Of a DNA stretch of 52,841 nt, positions 1-8,124 are shown piece after piece (the first letter of the stretch is position 1; the number at the start of each line of letters is the position of its first letter). The notes under the pieces were generated by a model that was not told where the DNA came from, searched no databases, and was given only the letters and a program-made list of their open reading frames with translations. Source of the DNA: CAYYNP01 sp964472545 (lineage in GTDB: Bacteria; Planctomycetota; Planctomycetia; Pirellulales; Thermoguttaceae); the NCBI GenBank assembly GCA_964472545.1, contig CAYYNP010000029.1, positions 1 through 52,841 on the forward strand, written 5' to 3'. The position numbers and the translations under genes are program-made.

Positions 1-100
1 CCGCCCCCCCCTGGTGGGTGTCTTGGGGGGGGGGGGCGGCGGCCGACCCCAGCCACCCGCCGAAGCCGAGCGCGCCCATTGTTGTACGGAGTCGTGTTGT
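1..100. other. Gene-free window edge with G-tract and repeat fragment
   Basis: No gene is seen. There is a run of 12 G at 25-36, and the words gaccccagccaccc at 45-58 match one end of the dispersed gggtggctggggc family found elsewhere in the window. It lies downstream of the sialidase-like gene, so it may be part of a 3' hairpin repeat cut by the window edge. Confidence 0.4.
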
Positions 101-1327
101 CTAGCGGGTAACCCAGTCCGGCAACGTGCCGTCGCCCGTCTTTTCACCCTCGAGCAGCCAACTCAGATTGAACCGGGCAAATTGAGCGCCTCCGTACCTG
201 TGCGTTTTGCCGCCCTCCAGCAGGATGTACGCCCAGCCCGCGCTCGGCGTTCCCGGCCGACCGGCCGAAAGTGATGAGTAGGCACTCGGGCCGGCGTACA
301 CCAGACGTTTGATCGGCCAGGTCTTGGCACCGTCGAAGCTGGCCCAGACGGTGACGTTCTTGCGTTCGTTGGTCGGGCTGTCGCAGTTGCTGTAGAGGAT
401 GATGTCGCGAGAGCGAACCGGCAGACGCATCAGGCCGCCCAGGCAGCCATTGAGGCCCGGGGCCTGGGGCCCGTCGGGCAGTATCTTGGAGACCGTCAGG
501 TCCTTCCACGTCGTGCCGCCGTCGTCGCTCCACGCCTCCCATCGCCACGGCGAGTCGACGCCCTCCGGGTCCGAGTGCCGGCGGGAGTTGTAGTAGATCC
601 GCCCGTCGGACATTTCGGCCACCGCCCCTTCGCCGGTACCCAGGGCCGGAAACGGATCGCTGGTGTGCCAGGTCTTGCCGCCGTCGTCGCTGTAGATGGC
701 CGTGTTGACCATCTTGGGCCATTCGGGCTTGCGGTCGCCGCCCGCGTAATCTCGGGCCGGCCTCAGCAGCCGTCCCTTGTGCTTGCCGCGGCGCAGCGTG
801 ATGCCGTGCTCGGCCATGTGCATCGTCGGTACGTTGCCGTTGCGGTCCGGGTGGATGACGGTCTGCTGCGCCTTCCACGTCTTGCCGTGATCGGTGCTGC
901 GGTAGACGGTTGCCGGCGGGGGCACCTTAGGCCACTGCCAATGCTCCACAAACGCGAAGATATCGCCGCTGGTCTCGTCAACGGTCAGTCCGCCGGCCTG
1001 CCAACCGGGATTGGCGATGCTGGTCGACTCGCTCCACGTGGCGCCGCCGTCCGTGCTGCGGCGAACCTCCAGTCCTTTGCCCGACCAGTCGCCACCGCCA
1101 CCGGTCGCTCCCCACGTCACCAGGACCGTGCCGTCGGTGGCCACCGTTACGTTGGGCAATCGGCCGCCTTGGAACACCTGCTGCAACTCGAACTTCGCCT
1201 CACCCTGAAACGGATCGATCGGCCCCTCAGCCGGTTTCTCGGCCGGCTTTTCGGCAGCGACAAGCGGCATCGTCAAGAACACCACGGTGAGCGCAAGACC
1301 GGTCGGTGAGAAGACACGTGTCTTCAT
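101..1327 (-). CDS. Exported sialidase-like (BNR/Asp-box) beta-propeller hydrolase
   Basis: 408 residues. The N-terminus is a signal peptide ending near residue 25 (hydrophobic LALTVVFLTMPLVAA), so the protein is exported. Asp-box motifs (S-x-D-x-G-x-T-W) recur at about residues 91-98, 144-151, 213-220 and 267-274, with a degenerate fifth (SFDGAKTW) at 330-337. This is the hallmark of six-bladed sialidase/neuraminidase propellers (GH33-like). An arginine-containing stretch GRLLRPAR near 185-192 and the YSSLS segment near 350 fit positions that carry catalytic residues in that fold. Substrate is not determinable; many planctomycete members are called exo-alpha-sialidase only by fold. It is the last gene of a minus-strand run with a GH43-like protein and two sulfatases, suggesting joint work on a complex sulfated glycan. 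Confidence 0.85.
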   Translation of the reverse strand: MKTRVFSPTGLALTVVFLTMPLVAAEKPAEKPAEGPIDPFQGEAKFELQQVFQGGRLPNVTVATDGTVLVTWGATGGGGDWSGKGLEVRRSTDGGATWSESTSIANPGWQAGGLTVDETSGDIFAFVEHWQWPKVPPPATVYRSTDHGKTWKAQQTVIHPDRNGNVPTMHMAEHGITLRRGKHKGRLLRPARDYAGGDRKPEWPKMVNTAIYSDDGGKTWHTSDPFPALGTGEGAVAEMSDGRIYYNSRRHSDPEGVDSPWRWEAWSDDGGTTWKDLTVSKILPDGPQAPGLNGCLGGLMRLPVRSRDIILYSNCDSPTNERKNVTVWASFDGAKTWPIKRLVYAGPSAYSSLSAGRPGTPSAGWAYILLEGGKTHRYGGAQFARFNLSWLLEGEKTGDGTLPDWVTR

Positions 1328-1425
1328 AGCGATTCTCCCGAAGAAACTCGGATTTCCCTTTGCCGAACCCCGCAGGCAGCCTCACCGGCGGTACAGTGTC
1401 GTTCCTCAAGATATCCTGCCCCCCA

Positions 1426-2538
1426 TCATCTCTGTTCTTTCCGGTCCTGGGACGTGGCCAAAGCGATCACACGGCCCTGGTCGCCAACGGCGCAGTAGAA
1501 GTGGTAGACGACGCCGTCGTGCTCGATCACCCACGGCTTGTGGGCGTAGGTGCTGTCCCACGGCTCGGACGGCGCAACCAGATCCGGCCCGTCCCACTTC
1601 GTCCATCGCACCAGATCGTGGGAACAGGCAAACGTGTCGAACGCCTTGGGCCGATAGAACGCGCCGAAGTAGAACATCACCCACACGTCGCCGATGCGAG
1701 CGATCTGCGGGTCGCCGGAGATACCCTTGCCGTTGTCGACGACCGGCTCCCGGCCATAGCGCCGCCAAGAGCGCATATCGTCGGAAACTGCCATGCCGAT
1801 GCGTTCGTAGCCGGACTTGGTCTTGGCGTTGTAGAACATCACGAACGGCCAGCCCAGCGAACGCTCGCGGTCGTGGATCACGTTGCTCTTGTAGAGCGTG
1901 AGTCTTTCCCAGTGGCGGGCATCGCCCTGAGCCGAACTGAGTACCGGCTGCGGCAAACGTTGCCAAGGATGGGCACCAACGGGCGTTTCGGAGTACGCCA
2001 TGCCGATCGACAGAGGGTCTGTTTCGTAGCCCTCTAGCGCGCCGCCGCAGTAGCTCATCCAGTACCGATCATCGTGTCTTTCCACGCCGTATCCACCCCC
2101 CCAAGTATGATCCTGGAGGGCGATGAAACCGGCCTTCTGCGCCGCGTCCCACGTGTTGGACGTTGCAGTGTCGGATGTTGCAGCGTCGGATGTTGCGGAA
2201 AGGACCGGGCCCTGCTTCTGCCAGTTCAGCAGGTCGTCGCTAACGGCGATGTGCGTTTCATACCCGGCTCCGTCGAATACGATGTAGAGCATATGCCACA
2301 TGCCATCGTGCCGAAACACACTAGGACAGTCGACCTTCCTGCCCTTCTCGCGCAGCACCACGCCGTACTTCAGCGGGGTCTTGACCCGATCGTAGATCTT
2401 CCGCATGGTTTCCGGGCTGACCACGGGGCCGTCCGTCTTGGTGGAGATCACCGGACGCCGCGCTGGTTCGGCCGCGAGGGCCCTTTCGGCCGTGATGATG
2501 CAGGCCAACAGTAACGGAAACACGGTCCATGCTCTCAT
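1426..2538 (-). CDS. Exported GH43/GH32-like five-bladed propeller glycoside hydrolase
   Basis: About 370 residues from the ATG at 2538, chosen because it opens directly onto a signal peptide (MRAWTVFPLLLACIITAERA); the longer open frame upstream is Arg-rich and lacks one. Repeated blades of the type 'hIAVSDDLLNWQKQGPVL', 'GMAVSDDMRSWRRYG' and 'FACSHDLVRWTKW' are typical of the five-bladed beta-propeller fold shared by GH43, GH32, GH117 and GH130. An early Asp in KVDCPSVFRHDG and the GDPQIARIGD segment could carry acidic catalytic residues. The enzyme probably removes a sugar or modified sugar from a glycan; family and substrate are not certain. A Ser/Ala/Thr-rich insert encoded by a 15-bp tandem repeat interrupts one blade. 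It sits between a sulfatase and the sialidase-like gene in the same direction. Confidence 0.72.
   Translation of the reverse strand: MRAWTVFPLLLACIITAERALAAEPARRPVISTKTDGPVVSPETMRKIYDRVKTPLKYGVVLREKGRKVDCPSVFRHDGMWHMLYIVFDGAGYETHIAVSDDLLNWQKQGPVLSATSDAATSDTATSNTWDAAQKAGFIALQDHTWGGGYGVERHDDRYWMSYCGGALEGYETDPLSIGMAYSETPVGAHPWQRLPQPVLSSAQGDARHWERLTLYKSNVIHDRERSLGWPFVMFYNAKTKSGYERIGMAVSDDMRSWRRYGREPVVDNGKGISGDPQIARIGDVWVMFYFGAFYRPKAFDTFACSHDLVRWTKWDGPDLVAPSEPWDSTYAHKPWVIEHDGVVYHFYCAVGDQGRVIALATSQDRKEQR
2155..2199. repeat. 15-bp tandem repeat (x3) inside the GH43-like gene
   Basis: Three consecutive 15-bp units (2155-2169, 2170-2184, 2185-2199) share the core g-t-y-g-g-a-y-g-t-t-g-c. They encode the low-complexity ATSDAATSDTATSN segment, so changes in copy number would keep the frame. 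Confidence 0.85.
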
Positions 2539-2629
2539 GTCAACACTCCGGTATTGGCCTGCGTACGACCGGTCAGTAGAGTTGCCCTGCACTTCGGCGC
2601 GCTGTGGGGCATCTGTGCTGCGGTCACCC

Positions 2630-4099
2630 TTACAGTTCCGGCGGCTGCCAGTCGGGGATGCCGTCGTTGGCCTTTTGTTCGTTATACCGTACGTGGAACG
2701 GCCGCGTCTTGGACATCGGGACCTTTTCATTGACCATCATGGGCACGGTGCCGGCCCACCACCGATCGTAAGCCTTGCGCATCGCGGCGACGACCTCGGG
2801 ATGCCGGTCGATCACGTTGGTCGTTTGGCCCGGATCTGCGATCATGTCGTACAGCGCTTTGTTGTCGACGAAACGAAAGCGGTCGTTGCGGACGGCGCAG
2901 CCCTTGAGCTTGAAGCGATTCGGATCCGCGCCGGTCGCCCATCGTCCCTTATGGGTGAACAGGTAACGGTTCTCCCAGTCCGCGGGACTCTCCTCGTCGA
3001 GCAACGGCAGCAGGCTTCGCCCTTCGACCTGCCCGGCCGGACACTCGGCGCCGGCAATGGCTGCCAGAGTCGGCAGCAGATCGATATGGGCCGAGACCAC
3101 GTTGACGTCGCGTCCCGGGCGAAAATGTCCGTCCCAGCGGACCAAGAACGGCACCCGCACGCCGCCCTCGTCGGCGCTGCCCTTCTGCCCCTTCATGCCC
3201 GCATTGTAGGCCTCCATCGGCGTTCCGTCGGCCGTTTTGCCAAGCACACCGCGCCCGGACCCGTTGCCGGTCATGCCGTTGTCGGACATGAAAATCACGA
3301 TCGTATTCTCGTAGAGATCCCACTCGTCGAGTTTCGCTGCCAGACGGCCCATGTTCTCGTCGATATTCTCGATCATCCCGTAGAAGCCGGCCGTCGTGTC
3401 GCTGAAGCCTCGCCGTTTGAAACGTTCGCGGTTCTTTGGCGGCGCAATGAACGGACCATGTGGGGCGTTGGTGGAGATGTACGCAAAGAACGGCGCGTCC
3501 TTCTCCTTCATCTGCTTGATCCACCCAAGGGCCGCGGTGAAGAAGACGTCGGTGCAGAAGCCCTCGGTCTTGACGAACGTTCCGTTGTGGCGGATTACGG
3601 GGTCGAAATAGCGGTTGCCGGGCGCGTCGGCACAACTGCAAGCGTAGGCCTGGCCGATACCGCCGGCGCCGTGGATGAAGGCCTCGTCGAAACCTCGCCG
3701 ATGCGGCTGATAAGGCTCTTCATCGCCCAAGTGCCACTTGCCGAAGATTCCCGAGCTATAGCCGGCCGTCGCGAGTACCTGTGGCAGGGTCGTCGCGTCG
3801 AGCGTCATACGTTCGCGTTCGAGGATCGTGTGCGTAATCCCGTTGCGCATCGGGTGGCGGCCGGTCATCAGCGCAGACCGTGTCGGGGCACAAGTCGGAC
3901 TGACCAGGAAACGCGTAAACCGGACGCTCTTGTCGTACAGCGTGTCCAGGTTCGGCGTCTGGATCCAAGGATGGCCATGACGCCCGAGGGGGCCGTAACC
4001 CTGGTCATCGGTCATCACCAGAATGATGTTCGGCTTGTCCGCGGCAAACGACGCGTGTGCCGACGTCGAGATAATCAGTGCGATAAGAAAGGTCTTCAT
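2630..4099 (-). CDS. Exported type I (Cys) sulfatase
   Basis: About 489 residues from the ATG at 4099, which has a GGAGACC ribosome site and starts a signal peptide (MKTFLIALIISTSAHASFA). The sulfatase signature SPTCAPTRSALMTGRH is complete: Cys70 of C-A-P-T-R is the residue converted to formylglycine by a sulfatase-maturating enzyme, and Asp31-Asp32 of MTDDQGYG bind the metal. Further family blocks are visible (GKWHLGDE, FMSDNGM, KGQKGSADEGGVRVPFLVRW). The reaction is hydrolysis of a sulfate ester, probably on a polysaccharide in the periplasm or outside. It lies 52 bp after a second sulfatase and before two propeller hydrolases, an operon-like order. Precise S1 subfamily is not assigned. 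Confidence 0.93.
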   Translation of the reverse strand: MKTFLIALIISTSAHASFAADKPNIILVMTDDQGYGPLGRHGHPWIQTPNLDTLYDKSVRFTRFLVSPTCAPTRSALMTGRHPMRNGITHTILERERMTLDATTLPQVLATAGYSSGIFGKWHLGDEEPYQPHRRGFDEAFIHGAGGIGQAYACSCADAPGNRYFDPVIRHNGTFVKTEGFCTDVFFTAALGWIKQMKEKDAPFFAYISTNAPHGPFIAPPKNRERFKRRGFSDTTAGFYGMIENIDENMGRLAAKLDEWDLYENTIVIFMSDNGMTGNGSGRGVLGKTADGTPMEAYNAGMKGQKGSADEGGVRVPFLVRWDGHFRPGRDVNVVSAHIDLLPTLAAIAGAECPAGQVEGRSLLPLLDEESPADWENRYLFTHKGRWATGADPNRFKLKGCAVRNDRFRFVDNKALYDMIADPGQTTNVIDRHPEVVAAMRKAYDRWWAGTVPMMVNEKVPMSKTRPFHVRYNEQKANDGIPDWQPPEL

Positions 4100-4151
4100 G
4101 GTGGTCTCCAAGTTGATCGGGGGGTGATTCCGGTTCGGGTCGAGCCAAGCT

Positions 4152-5762
4152 TCAAGAACCCCGCTGACGAGTTTCTGCGAGGGCCTTGGCACCTAAAGGC
4201 TTCCTGTTTCTTGGGGCACTTCGGCCATTCTCTTTGACGGTGAGTCTCTCTAGGAGGGCCTGCAGTTCCCGCTGCTTTTCGGGCTCCGAAAAGAACAGGT
4301 TCTTGGTTTCTCCGGGATCCACTGCCAAGTTGTAGAGCTGGCCGGTGGCCTCGGGGGCCGTATCGGGCAAGACATATTGTTGAAGTTCGTCGTTGTTGTA
4401 GTTGTTTCCGCCGGAGCCTTTGTGGTCCAGGTACTTCCAATCACCCTGGCGAATCTGAAACTGCCCGCGAAAACTCTGCGTCAGCATGTGAGGACGTATC
4501 GAATCCTCTTCCTCCTGAATGCCCAACATGGCCGGCAGCATGTCGTAGCTGTCGACGGCGACGTCGTCGGGAAGTTCATAGCCAACCACCGACGCCACGG
4601 TGGCGAAGATGTCCGTGGTATTCGTAAGCTGCCGGGATACCTGCCCGGCAGGTATCCGGCCGGGCCAGCGGGCGATAAACGGAACGCGGTGTCCGCCCTC
4701 CCAACCGTCGCGTTTCATGCCGCGGTAACCGCCCGCGGCGTCGTGATCGTGGTCCTCTCGCATCCAGACGGTGTGCATCGTCTCGGGACCGTTATCCGAA
4801 TTGAACAGGACCAGGGTGTTGTCGTCGACCCCGAGGCGCTCGAGGGCGTCCAGCAGGCGGCCCGTCAACGCATCCAGTTCATGAACGAAATCCCCGCGAG
4901 GACCCGCATCGGTCTTGCCGATGAACTCCGGAGCCGGCAGTACGGGCGCATGAGAAATCTGTGTGGAAAGCACCACAAAGAACGGTTTCTCGGGCGGGTT
5001 CTTTCGGTGCTTGGTGATGAACTCCAGCGCCTTGTCGTAAAACAACAGATCCGCGTCGACAAAACGATAGTCGGGCGCCATCCAGCCCTCGTCGTTGTCC
5101 CAGCGCCATTTTCCCCCGGGATTGGGCAGATTATCGCGTTGGTGTCGCTGACTGGCCGGCGAGGGGACCATACCGTTGACGATATAGACGTAGAGCGGAT
5201 CGGTGGTGGGGCAATTCGGCGTGATGAACGACTCATCGAAGCCTCGCTTATTGGGCCCGTCGATAAGAGGGGTGCTCTTCTCGTAGTCGATAAGCTGAGA
5301 GTTCTTGAAGCCGCCGCCGAGTTGTTTTCCATTCTGATCCAGCCAAGTCAGTCCCACGTGCCATTTGCCGAAGACGCCGGTTCGGTAGCCCTGCTTTCTT
5401 GCCACGTCCGCGATAGTCAGTTCACCCGGCACGATATAGCTGGGTCCTCCCGGTCCTTCAAAAGCTCGAGGACCTCTACCCGTTCTGCAAACCAGTTGGC
5501 CCGAGTAGAGCCCGTAACGCGAGGGAGAACAGATCGTCGAGGGGCTGTGGGCGTCGGTGAATCGGATCCCCTCTTTGGCCATCCGGTCGAGCCGAGGCGT
5601 CTTGTAGGCCGCCTGGGAGTTGTAGCAGGATAAATCGCCGTAACCCAAGTCGTCGGCATAGATGATAACGACGTTGGGCAGCTCGGCGGCCGCCAAAGAC
5701 GCCGTGCTCGCGAGGATGAGTGCCAGCGTGGCGTGGCGTGTGGCATTGAAGAGGTGGTGCAT
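4152..5762 (-). CDS. Exported type I (Cys) sulfatase, second copy
   Basis: 536 residues with a signal peptide (hydrophobic ATLALILASTASLAAA). The formylglycine motif is STICSPSRYGLYSG, with Cys78 in C-S-P-S-R; Asp37-Asp38 in YADDLGYGDLS bind metal. GVFGKWHVG, LFNSDNGPE and RVPFIARWPGRIPAG are further arylsulfatase-A-type blocks. It is clearly diverged from the neighbouring sulfatase, so the pair probably attacks different sulfate positions or linkages. This is the first gene of the minus-strand run toward the window start, and its promoter should lie in 5763-6282. The C-terminal 50 residues are basic and low in family similarity. Confidence 0.93.
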   Translation of the reverse strand: MHHLFNATRHATLALILASTASLAAAELPNVVIIYADDLGYGDLSCYNSQAAYKTPRLDRMAKEGIRFTDAHSPSTICSPSRYGLYSGQLVCRTGRGPRAFEGPGGPSYIVPGELTIADVARKQGYRTGVFGKWHVGLTWLDQNGKQLGGGFKNSQLIDYEKSTPLIDGPNKRGFDESFITPNCPTTDPLYVYIVNGMVPSPASQRHQRDNLPNPGGKWRWDNDEGWMAPDYRFVDADLLFYDKALEFITKHRKNPPEKPFFVVLSTQISHAPVLPAPEFIGKTDAGPRGDFVHELDALTGRLLDALERLGVDDNTLVLFNSDNGPETMHTVWMREDHDHDAAGGYRGMKRDGWEGGHRVPFIARWPGRIPAGQVSRQLTNTTDIFATVASVVGYELPDDVAVDSYDMLPAMLGIQEEEDSIRPHMLTQSFRGQFQIRQGDWKYLDHKGSGGNNYNNDELQQYVLPDTAPEATGQLYNLAVDPGETKNLFFSEPEKQRELQALLERLTVKENGRSAPRNRKPLGAKALAETRQRGS

Positions 5763-6282
5763 CGTGAAACTCCGGTCAGATTCGTTTGCTCAACGAGTGT
5801 TTGCATTATAACTGCTCTGGGTCGGCTCTGCTCTCTTGTTGCCTTTCCTCTCGCCCCATGGCCGACGATGGTCCGAAGACCTCACGCCTGCGAAGGCCTT
5901 GCCGTCGCCGTGGAAGATCCATCCGCCCTCTTCCGTCTTCTGCAATGGATTGCCGTGGAACCGAACCCCGATTCTGCCGGTGCTGTAGGATCCGACTCCA
6001 CCCGGTTGCCGTCCGATGCGTCGGATCAGCAGCACGTGCTCCTGCCGAAAACTCCAAGACGCGCTTTGAGGTTACAGGGTGTGCGCTCGCAACGCAAGTC
6101 AGCGGCGAGTTTGCGTCTCGGCCGCCGGCAACGTCCAGCAGACTCGACCGTGGACCGAGAGTCCGTGGACCAACTGGAAGGTCGCCGGACGCTCTGCTAA
6201 CATGGGGAGACGATTCCTGCTCGGCGGGTGCCCGAGCGGAGTCCGAGTGGGATCTACCGGTTTCCATCTGGGAGACTCAAAC
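5763..6282. other. Divergent intergenic region, possible degraded gene
   Basis: About 520 bp separates the divergent sulfatase and SGNH genes and should hold both promoters; I could not fix convincing -35/-10 boxes. On the minus strand an open stretch at about 5790-6035 reads RFHGNPLQKTEEGGWIFHGD, which looks like real protein sequence but has no good start or family match. It may be a remnant of a lost gene of the degradation cluster. Confidence 0.4.
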
Positions 6283-7002
6283 ATGTTCGTTCTTCGAATC
6301 GGTCTCGTCGTCTTCCTTGTCACTTCATCCTGGCCGTGGGTCGGTCAGGGCCCGGCGGGGCAGCCCGGCAAGGCGCCCCAAGAGGGCCCGCCCGCGGACA
6401 CCCCCGCTATGCCCCGCGTTCTGCTGATCGGGGATTCGATCTCGATCGGATATACCAAGCCGACCCGGCAGTTGTTGGCCGGCAAAGCCGAGGTGCATCG
6501 TGTGCCCGGTAACGCCGGGCATACCGGCATGGGGCTGGCCGGTTTGCCAAAATGGCTGGACGAAAAGCACGGCAAGTGGGACGTGATCCATTTCAATTGG
6601 GGGTTGTGGGATCTCTGCTACCGGAATCCGCAGTCGAAGGTCCAGGGCCATCGCGACAAGGTGAACGGCAAGCTGACGCATACGCCGGAACAATACGCCG
6701 CGAACCTCGAGCAGATCGTAACGCGGCTCGAGCAGACCGGGGCCAAGCTGATCTTCGCCACCACGACGCCGGTTCCCAAAGGGGAGGCCGGCCGCAAGGT
6801 CGGCGACGACGCCAAGTACAACGCCGTCGCACTGGACGTGATGAAGAGGCACGGCGTTAGGATCAACGACTTGCACGCAGTCATGTCGCCACACATGAAG
6901 CAGCACCAGGTGGGGCCGGGGAACGTCCACTTTACGCCGGAAGGTTCCAAGCTGCTGGCCGAGCACGTGGCCGCGGGCATTCTCGATGCGCTCGGCAAGT
7001 GA
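6283..7002 (+). CDS. Exported SGNH/GDSL-type hydrolase (probable carbohydrate esterase)
   Basis: About 239 residues from the ATG at 6283, preceded by GGGAGA; upstream in-frame codons are rejected because this start begins a signal peptide (MFVLRIGLVVFLVTSSWPW). Block I of the SGNH family is VLLIGDSISIGY (Ser of GDS, about residues 50-54). A Gly-containing block II (PGNAGHTG) and a block III-like NWGLWDL follow. The last block is NVHFTPEGSKLLA, carrying the catalytic His; the usual acidic partner two or three residues before this His is not seen (GNVH). The likely reaction is ester removal, for example acetyl groups from glycans. The next gene, 61 bp on, encodes a second esterase type, so the two probably work together. 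Confidence 0.85.
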   Translation: MFVLRIGLVVFLVTSSWPWVGQGPAGQPGKAPQEGPPADTPAMPRVLLIGDSISIGYTKPTRQLLAGKAEVHRVPGNAGHTGMGLAGLPKWLDEKHGKWDVIHFNWGLWDLCYRNPQSKVQGHRDKVNGKLTHTPEQYAANLEQIVTRLEQTGAKLIFATTTPVPKGEAGRKVGDDAKYNAVALDVMKRHGVRINDLHAVMSPHMKQHQVGPGNVHFTPEGSKLLAEHVAAGILDALGK

Positions 7003-7063
7003 CCGCCGGGGCTCGAACTGAGAGGAATACCAGTCAACATTCTTTCACATGTAGGAGTTCACT

Positions 7064-8053
7064 ATGAAAGCCCGAGCCGTCCATTTCACGCAGGCGATGT
7101 TTGTCGTCCTGGCCGCAATTGCGTGGCTCCATGGCGACGCCCGCGCCGACGGGCCACCCCAGGGACCGGTGAAGGTCATCCTGTTGGTCGGACAATCCAA
7201 CATGCAGGGCAAGGGTTCGGTCAAGCATCTCGATGAACTGGTTCAGTCCGAGCCGGATACGTTCGGTCATTTGAAGAAGGACGGCAAGTGGGCCGAGCGC
7301 GACGACGTGTGGATCTTCTTCAGCAGCATGAAGTCGCGAGATCTGCCGACCAGCGGCCGGCTCACCGTCGGCTATACGTATCCGCCGGGCCGTGTTGGGC
7401 CGGAGTTGAGCTTCGGGCACGTCGTTGGCAACGCGATCGAGGAGCCCGTGGTGCTGCTGAAGGCCTGTTGGGGTGGGCAATCGTTGGCGGTCGATTTCCG
7501 CCCGCCCAGCGCAGGCAAGTGGGACCGGGAGTTCAACCGCGATGACGGAAAGAAATACAAGCCGGCAACGACCGGCTGGGCCTACAAGCAGATATTCAAC
7601 GAGATGCACACGGCTCTGGACGACATTGACAAGACGTTCCCCGAACTGGCCGGCCGCAAATACGAGATCGTCGGCCTGGTCTGGTTCCAGGGTTGGAACG
7701 ACCTGATCAACGGCCAGCGGCGGGCCGAGTACAAGGACAACCTGGTGCTCTTCATTCGCGACGTCCGCAAGCATCTCGACGTGCCGAATCTGCCCGTCGT
7801 GATCGGCCTGGTGGGCCACGGCGGAGACCAGCCGAACGCCGCCGGCCAGGAGCTGCGCGAGGCACAGGCCGCGCCGGCAAAGATGGAGGAGTTCCAAGGG
7901 ACCGTCGTCGCCGTGCCCACTGCCCCCTACTGGGACGACACCGTCAAGCACGACGGCGGCTACCACTACCACGGCTCGGCGCGGTTCTACCACGGAGCCG
8001 GTAAGGCGTTCGGCGAGGCCATGGTCGATTTGCTGAAGTCCGCACCCAAGTAG
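7064..8053 (+). CDS. Exported sialate O-acetylesterase-like (SASA/DUF303) carbohydrate esterase
   Basis: 329 residues with an N-terminal signal peptide (AMFVVLAAIAWLHGDARA) and an AGGAG ribosome site 7 bp before the ATG. The family signature VILLVGQSNMQGKG (about residues 38-51) contains the nucleophile Ser. WFQGWNDL (about 206-213) replaces the common WxQGExD block: the Glu is Trp here, an odd substitution. A conserved His-rich end YHYHGSARFYHGAGKAFGEA carries the probable catalytic His. Members remove acetyl or other acyl groups from sialic acid, xylan or pectin; substrate here is unknown. It follows the SGNH gene and precedes the large GH-like gene, all co-directional. Confidence 0.88.
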   Translation: MKARAVHFTQAMFVVLAAIAWLHGDARADGPPQGPVKVILLVGQSNMQGKGSVKHLDELVQSEPDTFGHLKKDGKWAERDDVWIFFSSMKSRDLPTSGRLTVGYTYPPGRVGPELSFGHVVGNAIEEPVVLLKACWGGQSLAVDFRPPSAGKWDREFNRDDGKKYKPATTGWAYKQIFNEMHTALDDIDKTFPELAGRKYEIVGLVWFQGWNDLINGQRRAEYKDNLVLFIRDVRKHLDVPNLPVVIGLVGHGGDQPNAAGQELREAQAAPAKMEEFQGTVVAVPTAPYWDDTVKHDGGYHYHGSARFYHGAGKAFGEAMVDLLKSAPK

Positions 8054-8124
8054 CCGGGCCAACCGGCAACACATATCGGCCGGGAAAGCACGCATCGGGG
8101 CCACTCCGACGAAGAAGGTAAGCC

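Noticed and set aside
101..8053. A sialic-acid catabolic operon, from the sialidase-like and sialate esterase-like labels
   Set aside because: No nanA, nanE or nanK type genes are present, and both fold families are broad in planctomycetes; the names alone do not show the substrate.
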